This document shows, one piece after another, positions 44,257-53,016 of a DNA stretch of 64,000 nt; positions within the stretch are counted from its first letter, which is position 1; each line of letters opens with the position of its first letter. The stretch spans positions 1-64,000 of the forward strand of contig NZ_QNSE01000006.1 in the NCBI RefSeq assembly GCF_003315485.1, given 5' to 3'. Made by a program: the position numbers and the translations under genes. This stretch comes from Marinomonas rhizomae (GTDB taxonomy: Bacteria; Pseudomonadota; Gammaproteobacteria; Pseudomonadales; Marinomonadaceae). The notes beneath the pieces were generated by a model that was not told the origin of the DNA, searched no databases, and worked only from the letters and a program-made list of their open reading frames with translations.

Positions 44257-45189
44257 CTAAAGCTTATTTGTCATCTCAGGAAGCACGCTAAAGAGATCCC
44301 CAACCAAACCATAATCTGCTACTTGGAAAATAGGTGCATCTTCATCCTTATTGACCGCCACAATAACATTAGAGTCTTTCATGCCTGCCAAATGTTGAAT
44401 AGCACCAGAAATCCCAAACGCCATATACAAATCGGGCGCAACAATTTTACCCGTCTGCCCGACCTGTAGATCATTTGATACAAAACCCGCATCAACTGCT
44501 GCACGAGATGCACCAACTGCCGCACCTAGTTTATCGGCTAAGGCTTCAACCAGCGCAAAGTTGTCGCCACTACCAACACCACGACCACCAGACACAATAC
44601 GACTGGCACTAGCAAGATCAGGTCTCATAGATTCAGTGATGTCATCGGATTGCCAACTAGACAAACCACTCTCAGCCACAAAATCAATTCTTTCAACAGC
44701 ACAAGCTTGCTCATTTTTTTGAGTATTTTTACCAAAGGAAGATGCTCGCACCGTGATGACTTTTTTATCGTCCAACACGGTTACCGTCGCTATGGCATTG
44801 CCAGCATAGATAGGACGTTTAAATTGATCAGCACTTAATACCGCGCAGATATCAGACACTTGACCGACATCTAATAATGCCGAAACCCTTGGCATAAAAT
44901 CCTTTGATTCTGAGTTGGATGGCGCAACAATATGTGAATAACCCGCCGATAAATGCACGATCAAATCGCCCATTGGTTCAGCCAATGCGTACTCATAGAT
45001 ATCAGCATTTGCGCAAAGTACTTTACTTACACTAGTCAAATTTGCCGCTGCATCAGCAATCGATTCAATATTTTTGCCAGCTACCAGCACATGAATGTCA
45101 TTGCCGATGGCTTGAGCCGCCGTCAGCGCAGACAAAGTAGAAGACGAAAGTACGCTTGAATTATGTTCTGCAATTAATAAAGTCGTCAT
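44257..45189 (-). CDS. etfA: electron transfer flavoprotein alpha subunit
   Basis: A 310-residue FAD-binding subunit. The N-terminus is [26 protein letters not shown]. The FAD-binding C-terminal domain has [42 protein letters not shown] and [62 protein letters not shown] segments. It takes electrons from acyl-CoA dehydrogenase to ETF-quinone oxidoreductase, which is not in the window. The start ATG overlaps the etfB stop by 1 nt. Last gene of the operon and probably specific for the acyl-CoA dehydrogenase at 48380. Confidence 0.96.
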   Translation of the reverse strand: MTTLLIAEHNSSVLSSSTLSALTAAQAIGNDIHVLVAGKNIESIADAAANLTSVSKVLCANADIYEYALAEPMGDLIVHLSAGYSHIVAPSNSESKDFMPRVSALLDVGQVSDICAVLSADQFKRPIYAGNAIATVTVLDDKKVITVRASSFGKNTQKNEQACAVERIDFVAESGLSSWQSDDITESMRPDLASASRIVSGGRGVGSGDNFALVEALADKLGAAVGASRAAVDAGFVSNDLQVGQTGKIVAPDLYMAFGISGAIQHLAGMKDSNVIVAVNKDEDAPIFQVADYGLVGDLFSVLPEMTNKL

Positions 45190-45938
45190 TAGATCACCTT
45201 CGCTTCGTCTTTTAATTTACTGATCAATTCATCCACTGACGCCACTTTAATACCGGCACTACGAGTGGCGGGCGCTTCAACCTTGTCTATTCGGCAATGC
45301 GTCTTTGACGTCACATCTAAATCCGCCAAAGAGAGAGTATCTAAAGGTTTACGCTTAGCTTTCATGATGTCAGGTAATTTGGCATACCGCGGCTCATTAA
45401 GGCGTAAATCCGTCGTTACAATGGCAGGAAGGGTCAGTGCAATCGTTCGTAAGCCGCCATCAATTTCACGAGTCACTAACGCTTTGCCGTCGTCAATAAC
45501 TAGCTTAGAGGCAAAGGTGCCTTGCGGACAATTTGTCAAAGCCGCCAACATTTGTCCCATCTGATTATTATCTGAATCAATCGATTGCTTGCCAAGAATA
45601 ACCAATCCAGGTTGCTCTTTTTCAACGACTGCCGCAAACGTCTTAGCCACATTTAAAGGTTCAACATCACCTTCCGCTTCTACCAAAATGGCACGATCCG
45701 CACCTAGTGCCATAGCATTACGAAGTTGCTCTTGACTTTGCCTTGTACCAACACTCATGACGATAACTTCAGACGCAACACCCGCTTCTTTGAGGCGAAC
45801 CGCTTCTTCTACGGCAATTTCACAAAATGGATTCATCGCCATTTTGACATTGGTTAGATCCACATTGCTTTGATCTGCTTTAACACGAACCTTGACGTTA
45901 TAATCAATGACTCGTTTAACACCTACTAAAATTTTCAT
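45189..45938 (-). CDS. etfB: electron transfer flavoprotein beta subunit
   Basis: A 249-residue AMP-binding subunit of ETF. Starts [20 protein letters not shown]. Family motifs [62 protein letters not shown] and [27 protein letters not shown] are present. Overlaps etfA by 1 nt and follows the thioesterase by 20 bp. Confidence 0.96.
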   Translation of the reverse strand: MKILVGVKRVIDYNVKVRVKADQSNVDLTNVKMAMNPFCEIAVEEAVRLKEAGVASEVIVMSVGTRQSQEQLRNAMALGADRAILVEAEGDVEPLNVAKTFAAVVEKEQPGLVILGKQSIDSDNNQMGQMLAALTNCPQGTFASKLVIDDGKALVTREIDGGLRTIALTLPAIVTTDLRLNEPRYAKLPDIMKAKRKPLDTLSLADLDVTSKTHCRIDKVEAPATRSAGIKVASVDELISKLKDEAKVI

Positions 45939-45958
45939 TTTTTCACTGACCTTTCTGT

Positions 45959-46375
45959 TTAATCGTGACTCAACATTTTGGCTTTGATGTCATCTGGGAT
46001 GGGTTGGGCTTTAAGAACACCTTCTGCATTTAAACAAGCCCAAACTCGCTTTTCCGTGCATTCGACAGCCAACCCCTTCTCATTAAAAAGTTGATGACGC
46101 ACTCCAAAGCTAGCACGTCCGACCTCGGTAATTTCACTTTTTATGATCACTTTATCACCGTATTTTGAAGGCGTAAAAAACTGTGAACGAGTGTCTACCA
46201 TTGGAAAGCCAACTGCCTTCAATTCATCACGTATTTGTCGAAGGGTGTAACCCATTGCCTCAAACAAGGCACCAGTAGATGCATCAAAAAAAGCAAAATA
46301 ACGCGGATAAAAAACAATATCGGCGGGGTCACAGTCACCCCACTCGATTTGTACTTGGCGCTCATTTTTAAACAT
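45959..46375 (-). CDS. acyl-CoA thioesterase, 4-hydroxybenzoyl-CoA thioesterase-like hot-dog protein
   Basis: A 138-residue hot-dog-fold thioesterase. The motif [23 protein letters not shown] is typical of 4-hydroxybenzoyl-CoA thioesterase-type enzymes (Asp nucleophile/base in the DxDPA context). The ATG at 46375 with AAGGGG about 8 nt upstream was chosen; the longer frame overlaps the ligase gene. In this operon it could release hydroxybenzoate or vanillate from the CoA ester made by the thiolase. That substrate is inference from context. Confidence 0.85.
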   Translation of the reverse strand: MFKNERQVQIEWGDCDPADIVFYPRYFAFFDASTGALFEAMGYTLRQIRDELKAVGFPMVDTRSQFFTPSKYGDKVIIKSEITEVGRASFGVRHQLFNEKGLAVECTEKRVWACLNAEGVLKAQPIPDDIKAKMLSHD

Positions 46376-46388
46376 GAAGCGGCCCCTT

Positions 46389-48242
46389 TTAAAGACTAAT
46401 AACCAAATCAGCAAGAGGCTCTTGGTACAGAAGCTCAATTTGATCTTCTCGATGAGCTTGCACAGCACGCTGATTCAATGATCCCTTGTCAGTCACTTCA
46501 TGAGCATCGATACTCGGTGGCGTCGCCTGCAACAAAATACGCTGAACAACGGTGGAACTGCCAGTACTGTTTTTCGAAAACTCAACCAATTTTTGCTTAA
46601 AGGCTTCACGAACGGCTGAATGAGCGATAATTTCTTCGTTTGTTTCCAATAAATCATGAGGAAGAATCGCCTGACAATGAGCCCAATCTGGGAAAATTAG
46701 CGCCGTTATATAACCTCGATTTGTACCACACAAGACAACATCTTGTGCAAAGGGCGCAAATGCACTGATGAACTTAGCTCGTAGTGTTCCAGCGCTTACC
46801 CAAGTACCGCTGTCCAATTTAAAATCTTCCGATACACGCCCATCAAAACGAAAGCCTCGCTGTGGCTCAAGTTCATCAAGATAAGCGAAAGCATCACCTA
46901 GACAGTAGTAACCTTCTTCATCAAAGGCTTTTGCCGTCAACTCAGGCTGACGCCAATACCCCGGCATCACGGTTTCCGCTTTGACACGCGCTTCTAATTT
47001 ACCCTCGTTTGGAACCAGCTTGATAGACACCCCAGGCGCAGGCACACCAATCACCCCAGAAGTAGATTCTTCTACCGAGGCGAACGTTGCTGATGGCGCG
47101 GTTTCAGTACAACCAAGTCCAGTGAGCATGGGGATTTTTTTACCTGTGTATTGAATCGCTAAGGCATCCAAATCATCCCAAATATGTTGCGCTAAGCCAG
47201 CTGCAGCAAAGAAGGTAAACTGCAAACGAGCAAAAAACTTCTCAGCTAGATCTTTATCAGCTCTTAAATTTTTCACCAATAACTCGAAACCTTTTGGCAC
47301 GTTGAAATACACTGTTGGTGAAACTTCAGCCAAATTTTTCAAGGTCTTAGCAAACAATTTTTCGGTCGGTTTACCATCATCAAGGTACAGGCTGCCTCCG
47401 TTATACAAGGCAATACCGATATTATGATTACCACCAAAGGTATGATTCCAAGGAAGCCAATCCACCATAATTGGCGGCTGATCTTTAAAGAACTGCATAA
47501 CCTGATGAATCATCACTTGGTTGGCACAAATCATCCGCTGAGTATTAATCACCCCTTTAGGCATGCCTGTTGTACCAGAAGTAAACAATACCTTGGCAAT
47601 GGTATCGCCATTCACTTCGGCATTCTTTTCATCGACAGCATCAGACTCTGGAAAGTCCCAAAATGACTGAAAAGAGAGGGTGGGGTTTTTGATCTTCTGC
47701 GGTGTAATGTCACCTTTGATCACAGCAACAGGCGTATCCAGATCTTGGCAAACTGACTCAATCGCATTTTCATAAGGTGCAAGCTCATCCACCACAATTA
47801 AACCAGGCGTCAATATATCGAAGATATGACGCAATTTACTGTAGTCAGTCGCAACCAAAGAGTACGCAGGAGACACAGGTGCATGAGCAATGCCCACATA
47901 CATGCCAGCCAGCGCTAACATCAAATGTTCTAAGCTATTGCCACACAAAAAGACGATAGGACGTTCAACCGACACGGGCTGAGTTAGTAGCCAAGAAGCG
48001 ATCTTACGCACTCGAGTTACGGCTTGTGCATAAGTGACTTTTTGCCATTCACCTTGATCATCACGTTCTGCAACAAACATTTGATCAGGTGTCTTAGCAG
48101 CCCAATATTCAAGTTGATCAGTCCAACAGCGCGCATACTCATCGAGCGCTTTTTGGCTGTTGATGATTTGCACTCCGCCTTCGCGGTTTTCAATGTTGAT
48201 AGGATGCGCCACAACCTTAATAGGATGAAATTCACCGTTCAT
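46389..48242 (-). CDS. feruloyl-CoA synthase-like acyl-CoA ligase
   Basis: A 617-residue AMP-forming ligase. The adenylation P-loop is LFTSGTTGMPKGVINTQRM, motif A8-like region GYYCLGDAFAYLDELEPQRGFRFDGRVSEDFKL, and GLGCTETAPS. The N-terminal region (FHPIKVVAHPINIENREGGVQIINSQKALDEY) and the C-terminal VTDKGSLNQRAV are those of feruloyl-CoA synthases, which activate hydroxycinnamates. Ribosome binding site GGGAG about 7 nt upstream. Separated from the acyl-CoA dehydrogenase gene by 137 bp with a palindrome. Substrate class: probably phenylpropenoid or phenylpropanoid acids, by family. Confidence 0.85.
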   Translation of the reverse strand: MNGEFHPIKVVAHPINIENREGGVQIINSQKALDEYARCWTDQLEYWAAKTPDQMFVAERDDQGEWQKVTYAQAVTRVRKIASWLLTQPVSVERPIVFLCGNSLEHLMLALAGMYVGIAHAPVSPAYSLVATDYSKLRHIFDILTPGLIVVDELAPYENAIESVCQDLDTPVAVIKGDITPQKIKNPTLSFQSFWDFPESDAVDEKNAEVNGDTIAKVLFTSGTTGMPKGVINTQRMICANQVMIHQVMQFFKDQPPIMVDWLPWNHTFGGNHNIGIALYNGGSLYLDDGKPTEKLFAKTLKNLAEVSPTVYFNVPKGFELLVKNLRADKDLAEKFFARLQFTFFAAAGLAQHIWDDLDALAIQYTGKKIPMLTGLGCTETAPSATFASVEESTSGVIGVPAPGVSIKLVPNEGKLEARVKAETVMPGYWRQPELTAKAFDEEGYYCLGDAFAYLDELEPQRGFRFDGRVSEDFKLDSGTWVSAGTLRAKFISAFAPFAQDVVLCGTNRGYITALIFPDWAHCQAILPHDLLETNEEIIAHSAVREAFKQKLVEFSKNSTGSSTVVQRILLQATPPSIDAHEVTDKGSLNQRAVQAHREDQIELLYQEPLADLVISL

Positions 48243-48315
48243 TTTTTTGCTCCCACTCTCATCTTTTACCTTATAAAAGGCAATTTGATTATTTTTATGG
48301 CTAGAGTTTTAAGGG

Positions 48316-48333
48316 AGTGGTTTATAAACCACT
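48316..48333. promoter_or_regulatory. perfect 18-bp palindrome between ligase and acyl-CoA dehydrogenase genes
   Basis: AGTGGTTTATAAACCACT is fully self-complementary with no loop, more like a dimer-binding DNA site than an RNA hairpin. It sits 73 bp upstream of the ligase start, where an internal operator would be expected. No second copy noticed in the window. Confidence 0.45.
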
Positions 48334-48379
48334 GCCGAATTGTTATTTTTTTCTCGACTTCAGACCGAAACGATCTGTT

Positions 48380-50161
48380 TCAAAATTCGTACTCGCTAAG
48401 ACCTAAGCCAGCGTTTTCAACAACCTTTAAAGCCGCCATCGCAGAAGGCAACCGATAAGCTGTATAAAACTTAACCATACTTCTAAGATTCTGCATATAG
48501 GGCTTATCAGTGTTTTCTTGTGCTTGCTGATAAGCCAACACATTGAATAGCTGCCAAGTGCAACATAAGATGCCCATTGCTTCTAAGAAGGGGACAGACA
48601 CGCCATGCAAAGACACTGAATTGACATCAAGTTTCAACAAGTGTGAAGTCAATAAAGACGTTACTGTATCAACCGCTTTTAATGTTTCTTTTGCAGCTAC
48701 GCCGAACGTTTCATCGATTTCAAAGAAGCTTGCCAACTGAGTAATATCTGCAAGTAACTCAGTCAAAGCTTTGCCTTGATCACCACGCACTTTTCGAATT
48801 AATAAATCACGCGCTTGAATACCAGTGGTGCCTTCATAGATCGTCGTGATTCGAGCATCCCGCATGATCTGTGCAACGCCGGTTTCTTCGACAAAGCCCA
48901 TACCACCAAACACCTGAACCACTTGACCTGCCATCACATTGGCACGTTCCGTCGCGAAGGCCTTAAAAATAGGCGTTAGCAAAGCGACTCTGGCTTTTTT
49001 ACTTTGATTACTTTCCGTTTCATCAAGTGTCACTTGATCGTGAGCAGCTTCAGTAGCATCAATTTGCGCTGCAATCTGATAACCCAATGCACGCAATGCA
49101 AACGTTTCGGAACGCATTTCTAATAACATACGCTTCACATCGGCATGATCAACAATCGCAGCTTTTTCGCCTTGACTATTCGTTCCCTGAGTTCGCTCTT
49201 GTGCGTATTCCAATGCACGTTGGTAACCCAATTCACCGAGAGCCACACCTTGTAAACCGCAACTTAGGCGAGCTTCATTCATCAAGACAAACATCGCCAT
49301 TAAGCCTTGGTTCAGTTCACCAACCAATTCACCGATGCAATCGTCTTGATCGCCGTAACTAATAGAACAGGTTGGACTACCATGAAGCCCCATTTTGTGT
49401 TCGATACCAGTACAACGAATATCGTTAAACTCCCCTAACGCGCCGTCATTAGCAACACGATATTTAGGTACGATAAAGAGCGAAATACCGCGACTTCCCG
49501 CTGGCGCATCAGGTGTTCTAGCGAGCACCAAATGAGCTATATTGTCAGTCAAGTCATGATCGCCATAGGTAATGAAAATCTTCTGGCCTTTGATTTTATA
49601 AGTGCCATCTTGTTGTGGAATTGCTTTGGTATTTAGCGCCCCTAAATCCGAACCGGCATTGGGTTCTGTTAATGCCATCGCCACTGTCCACTCACCGCTG
49701 ACAATCTTTGGTAAATAACGCTGTTGAATCGATTCGCTGGCAAAGTTCAATAGAATCTCCGAACCACCTTGCGCCAAAGCTTGGAACATCACAAAAGCCA
49801 AATTCGCTGACAACCACATTTCATTGACAGGTTGAGCGATGTACTTTGGCAGGCCTTGCCCACCAAACTCCTCGGGCAATGCTAAGCCAATCCAGCCCGA
49901 TTCAGTAAATTGCTGATAGGCATCTTGCCAGCCATTCGGTGTGATCACTTTCCCGTCTTGAAAGCGACAGCCTTGCACATCCCCCACTGAATTGAGCGAG
50001 GCAAGAACGCCAGAGGCAAACTTCGCCGCCTCTTCCATCACAGCGTTGGCTAGCTCAGGATCAAAACCTTCTAGGGATTCCACAGCATCTAGACCTTGCT
50101 GCTGATAAGCTTGTGCCACCAGCAACTGCATGTCTTTGTAAGGCACTTTATAAGTCATCAT
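48380..50161 (-). CDS. acyl-CoA dehydrogenase with extended C-terminus
   Basis: A 593-residue flavoprotein of the longer acyl-CoA dehydrogenase type (FadE/DmdC-like size). Substrate/FAD motifs are ALTEPNAGSDLGALNTKA and KGQKIFITYGDHDL. The catalytic base is in TTIYEGTTGIQARDLL, and VQVFGGMGFVEETGVAQIMRDARI precedes it. A C-terminal extra domain (about 465-593) is as in these long forms. It likely oxidises the saturated side chain (for example a dihydrocinnamoyl-CoA) and reduces the operon's own ETF. Start is one of two ATGs (50161/50158); GGAG spacing favours the second slightly. Confidence 0.92.
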   Translation of the reverse strand: MMTYKVPYKDMQLLVAQAYQQQGLDAVESLEGFDPELANAVMEEAAKFASGVLASLNSVGDVQGCRFQDGKVITPNGWQDAYQQFTESGWIGLALPEEFGGQGLPKYIAQPVNEMWLSANLAFVMFQALAQGGSEILLNFASESIQQRYLPKIVSGEWTVAMALTEPNAGSDLGALNTKAIPQQDGTYKIKGQKIFITYGDHDLTDNIAHLVLARTPDAPAGSRGISLFIVPKYRVANDGALGEFNDIRCTGIEHKMGLHGSPTCSISYGDQDDCIGELVGELNQGLMAMFVLMNEARLSCGLQGVALGELGYQRALEYAQERTQGTNSQGEKAAIVDHADVKRMLLEMRSETFALRALGYQIAAQIDATEAAHDQVTLDETESNQSKKARVALLTPIFKAFATERANVMAGQVVQVFGGMGFVEETGVAQIMRDARITTIYEGTTGIQARDLLIRKVRGDQGKALTELLADITQLASFFEIDETFGVAAKETLKAVDTVTSLLTSHLLKLDVNSVSLHGVSVPFLEAMGILCCTWQLFNVLAYQQAQENTDKPYMQNLRSMVKFYTAYRLPSAMAALKVVENAGLGLSEYEF

Positions 50162-50185
50162 CTACTCCAGCATACAATCATCAAA

Positions 50186-50953
50186 CTATTTCGCGGCCAT
50201 ACGAATGGCACCGTCAAGGCGAATCACTTCGCCATTCAACATGCTGTTTTCGATAATATGTTGAGCCAAAGAAGCGTATTCATCTGGCTCGCCAAGACGT
50301 GGTGGAAACGGAACAGACTCACCCAAAGATTTTTGCACTTCTTCTGGAAGCACATCCATCATAGGTGTTTTGAATAGACCAGGCGCAATCGTCATAACAC
50401 GAATACCAAAACGTGCTAGTTCACGGGCAACCGGCAAAGTCATGGCACAAACGCCACCTTTGGAAGCTGCATAGCCAGCTTGACCAATCTGACCATCAAA
50501 CGCCGCTACGGATGCAGTATTAATAATCACACCACGCTCTAAATTGGCTTCTTGCTCATTATGCTGCATTTTGTCAGCCACCAAACGAATCATGTTAAAG
50601 GTGCCAATTAAATTAACCGATACCGCACGCTGGAATGACGCTAAACGATGTGGGCCTTCACGACCAACGATACGTTCTGCACCAGGAATACCAGCGCAGT
50701 TCACTAACCCACTGATAGGGCCAAAGGCTTCTACGGCTTTATCAACCGCACTTTGTACCGATTCTTCGCTAACAATGTCTGTCACGCAACCTTGTACTCG
50801 TTCACCTAAAGAGGCTTTCACACGTGCTAAACCTTCTTCATTAACATCAGCCAAAGTAACTTTCGCTCCTAGGCCATGTAGACGGCGTGCAACTGCTTCA
50901 CCGATACCTGAAGCTGAACCTGTCACCACAAAATGTTTGTCTTGAATTTGCAT
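50186..50953 (-). CDS. SDR 3-hydroxyacyl-CoA dehydrogenase (HSD10-like)
   Basis: A 255-residue short-chain dehydrogenase. The NAD-binding TGSASGIGEAVAR, NCAGIPGAERI, the catalytic Ser in INTASVAAFDGQIGQAGYAASKGG (YxxxK) are present. It resembles the type-2 3-hydroxyacyl-CoA dehydrogenases (HSD17B10-like), with the insertion GREGPHRLASFQRAVSVNL. It probably oxidises the 3-hydroxyacyl-CoA between hydratase and thiolase. Ribosome binding site AGGAG is 7 nt upstream. It lies 24 bp before the acyl-CoA dehydrogenase gene. Confidence 0.9.
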   Translation of the reverse strand: MQIQDKHFVVTGSASGIGEAVARRLHGLGAKVTLADVNEEGLARVKASLGERVQGCVTDIVSEESVQSAVDKAVEAFGPISGLVNCAGIPGAERIVGREGPHRLASFQRAVSVNLIGTFNMIRLVADKMQHNEQEANLERGVIINTASVAAFDGQIGQAGYAASKGGVCAMTLPVARELARFGIRVMTIAPGLFKTPMMDVLPEEVQKSLGESVPFPPRLGEPDEYASLAQHIIENSMLNGEVIRLDGAIRMAAK

Positions 50954-50999
50954 TTAACTACTCCTGATCTTGCTATTATTTTTATGACAAAGGGCAGAT

Positions 51000-51761
51000 T
51001 CACTTCGCTTTTTTACGATTCAAAAAGGCATCAATACGTGCTTTCACTTCATCGCTGGTTTGCGTAATACCGCAAATTAATGACTCGGTATACAAGCCTT
51101 CTTGTGCAGACATATTGCTAATACGGCTTAGCCCTGTAGTCATTGCCCAGTTAGAATATTTAGAGTTTTTGCCAATGCCTTCTGCAATCTCAAAGGCTTT
51201 TTTAAGCGCTTCACCATGACCAACAACATAATGTGCCAAACCAATACGCAAGCCTTCATCCGCTCTTACATCACGGCCCGTTAACATCATCTCGGTCATA
51301 CGGCTAGCGCCAATAACATTCGATACATTTACTGATGCGCCACCGCCGACAAAGATGCCATGCTTACCCTCAGGCAGACGGTAAAAGGTATTCTCTTCAC
51401 TGACTCGAACATGAGCACAAATAGCCAACTCCAGACCGCCCCCAATAACCGCCCCATGCATAGCGGCAACGACTGGAATACCAGAATCACTAATATGACC
51501 AAAGACGCGATGCCACATATTGGAATGCTTCACCACTTCGAAAGGTTCGCGGGCTTTATGCTCTTGCAAATCAAGACCAGAGCAGAACTCCGGACCATTC
51601 CCAGAAAACACAATGACATTGACATCATCGGTTAAATTCAAAAATACCTGTTCAATCTCAAGACATAAGCTGTCATTGATGGCATTTTTCTTTTCTGGGC
51701 GATTAAGCTGCAAATGCGCCACGCCATTCTCTACAGAATAATTAATAAATTTATATGTCAT
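51000..51761 (-). CDS. enoyl-CoA hydratase/isomerase family protein
   Basis: A 253-residue crotonase. The oxyanion-hole segments are SGNGPEFCSGLDLQEH and AMHGAVIGGGLELAICAHVRVS, with YRLPEGKHGIFVGGGASVNVSNVIGASRMTEMMLTGR after it. The position in the operon fits hydration of the 2-enoyl-CoA (for example a cinnamoyl-CoA). Whether it hydrates only or also cleaves (as feruloyl-CoA hydratase/lyase does) cannot be told, but a thiolase and dehydrogenase in the same operon favour a hydratase. Ribosome binding site AAGG upstream. Confidence 0.88.
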   Translation of the reverse strand: MTYKFINYSVENGVAHLQLNRPEKKNAINDSLCLEIEQVFLNLTDDVNVIVFSGNGPEFCSGLDLQEHKAREPFEVVKHSNMWHRVFGHISDSGIPVVAAMHGAVIGGGLELAICAHVRVSEENTFYRLPEGKHGIFVGGGASVNVSNVIGASRMTEMMLTGRDVRADEGLRIGLAHYVVGHGEALKKAFEIAEGIGKNSKYSNWAMTTGLSRISNMSAQEGLYTESLICGITQTSDEVKARIDAFLNRKKAK

Positions 51762-51785
51762 CTTGAATTACCTTAAATCTTATAA

Positions 51786-52988
51786 TTAGCGATCTGAAAC
51801 CTTGATTACGACGGCCATACCTGTATCGCCAGCAGCGCAGCCAGTGAACAAACCATAACCGCCGCCATTGATAACCAGCTCTTCAATCAACTCAATAATG
51901 GCGCGCATGCCAGTTGGCCCTTGAGGGTGCCCCCAAATCAAAGAACAGCCATAGTTATTCATAGTCATCACATCAATGCCCATGGCTTTCGCAAAGGCAA
52001 CATCGTTAACGGCAAATGGATTGTGTGTTTTGATGGCTTTAACTTGTTCAATATCAATACCTGCTACGGCAAGCGCACGTTTCGCCGCTTCTATTGGCGC
52101 CGCTGGCATAAAAGCCAAATCATCACGGGCTTGACCAAAACCTAATACTTCAATCTTGATGTCAGGGCGGGCTGTAAGGGAGGCTACGTCTTCTGAACGG
52201 CAAAGAATCGCAGAAGCATTACCATCAGCAGGATGAGTTTGGTTACCAAAAGTAATCACACCGCCTTCTTGAATCGGTTTAAGCTTCTGCAAACCTTCTA
52301 GCGTGGTTGGAAAAACGCCTTCATCACCCGTAATTACTTTATCTTCTTTTTTGAAGTTGGCTGTTGGCACAGACAGGGGTAGCGTCATATAACGCTTTTG
52401 AAAGGCTTGATCGTCTTTTAAGGCATCTTGATACTGATCATAACGGCGAAAAGTCACTTCATCTAGCTCTTCACGACTGATATCAAAACGCTTAGCAACA
52501 TTTTCACCCGTTTGCATCATCGAATGGCCGCCCACACAATCATTCATCATATTGTAGGTCACTTGATCTTCTGAAGATCCAGCTGGGCCTTTCGCATTTG
52601 GGTAGTAAATATGCGGGCCGTTTGAACAACGATCAGCCGTCATCAAAAAAGAAATATTCGCCATACCACAAACAATCTCTGATGCGGCAGCAAACAAACC
52701 ACGAGCACTGGTCGCACAAACCTGATTGACTGCATGACCCGCTGTATTTACAGCGCCTATGTCATATAAGGGCCAAGGCGCACCATTAAAAGATTGATAC
52801 TGGTTAATGGTCATGCCCAAGACACCAGAATCGAACACCAATGGATCAATATTACGTTTCGCCAACTCCGCTTTTGCCACATGACTGGCAAACTTCATCG
52901 AATGCAAATGCTGCAACGAACCTTGCCACTTAGTAAACGGCGTACTCCAGTAAGCGCCATAAGGAATTTCTACATTTTTGATCGACAT
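51786..52988 (-). CDS. thiolase family protein (acyl-CoA acetyltransferase)
   Basis: A 400-residue thiolase. The nucleophilic cysteine is in NQVCATSARGLFAAASEI, the His in KTHNPFAVNDVAFAKAMGIDV, the second active-site cysteine in GLFTGCAAGDTGMAVVIKV. The HNPFAVND variant and the length set it in the non-FadA group used for odd beta-ketoacyl substrates. Likely reaction here: 3-oxo-3-arylpropionyl-CoA plus CoA to aroyl-CoA plus acetyl-CoA. This is inference from its neighbours. Confidence 0.9.
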   Translation of the reverse strand: MSIKNVEIPYGAYWSTPFTKWQGSLQHLHSMKFASHVAKAELAKRNIDPLVFDSGVLGMTINQYQSFNGAPWPLYDIGAVNTAGHAVNQVCATSARGLFAAASEIVCGMANISFLMTADRCSNGPHIYYPNAKGPAGSSEDQVTYNMMNDCVGGHSMMQTGENVAKRFDISREELDEVTFRRYDQYQDALKDDQAFQKRYMTLPLSVPTANFKKEDKVITGDEGVFPTTLEGLQKLKPIQEGGVITFGNQTHPADGNASAILCRSEDVASLTARPDIKIEVLGFGQARDDLAFMPAAPIEAAKRALAVAGIDIEQVKAIKTHNPFAVNDVAFAKAMGIDVMTMNNYGCSLIWGHPQGPTGMRAIIELIEELVINGGGYGLFTGCAAGDTGMAVVIKVSDR

Positions 52989-53016
52989 AAGATTTTCTCG
53001 CTTATTTATTCTTGTT

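Noticed and set aside
48024..48458. 144-codon plus-strand frame across the ligase/dehydrogenase junction
   Set aside because: It lies over the 3' end of the acyl-CoA dehydrogenase gene and the 5' end of the ligase gene on the other strand; no support for translation.
50544..50945. 133-codon plus-strand frame antisense to the SDR gene
   Set aside because: A clear SDR with all motifs is on the other strand; the frame is a shadow of its codon bias.
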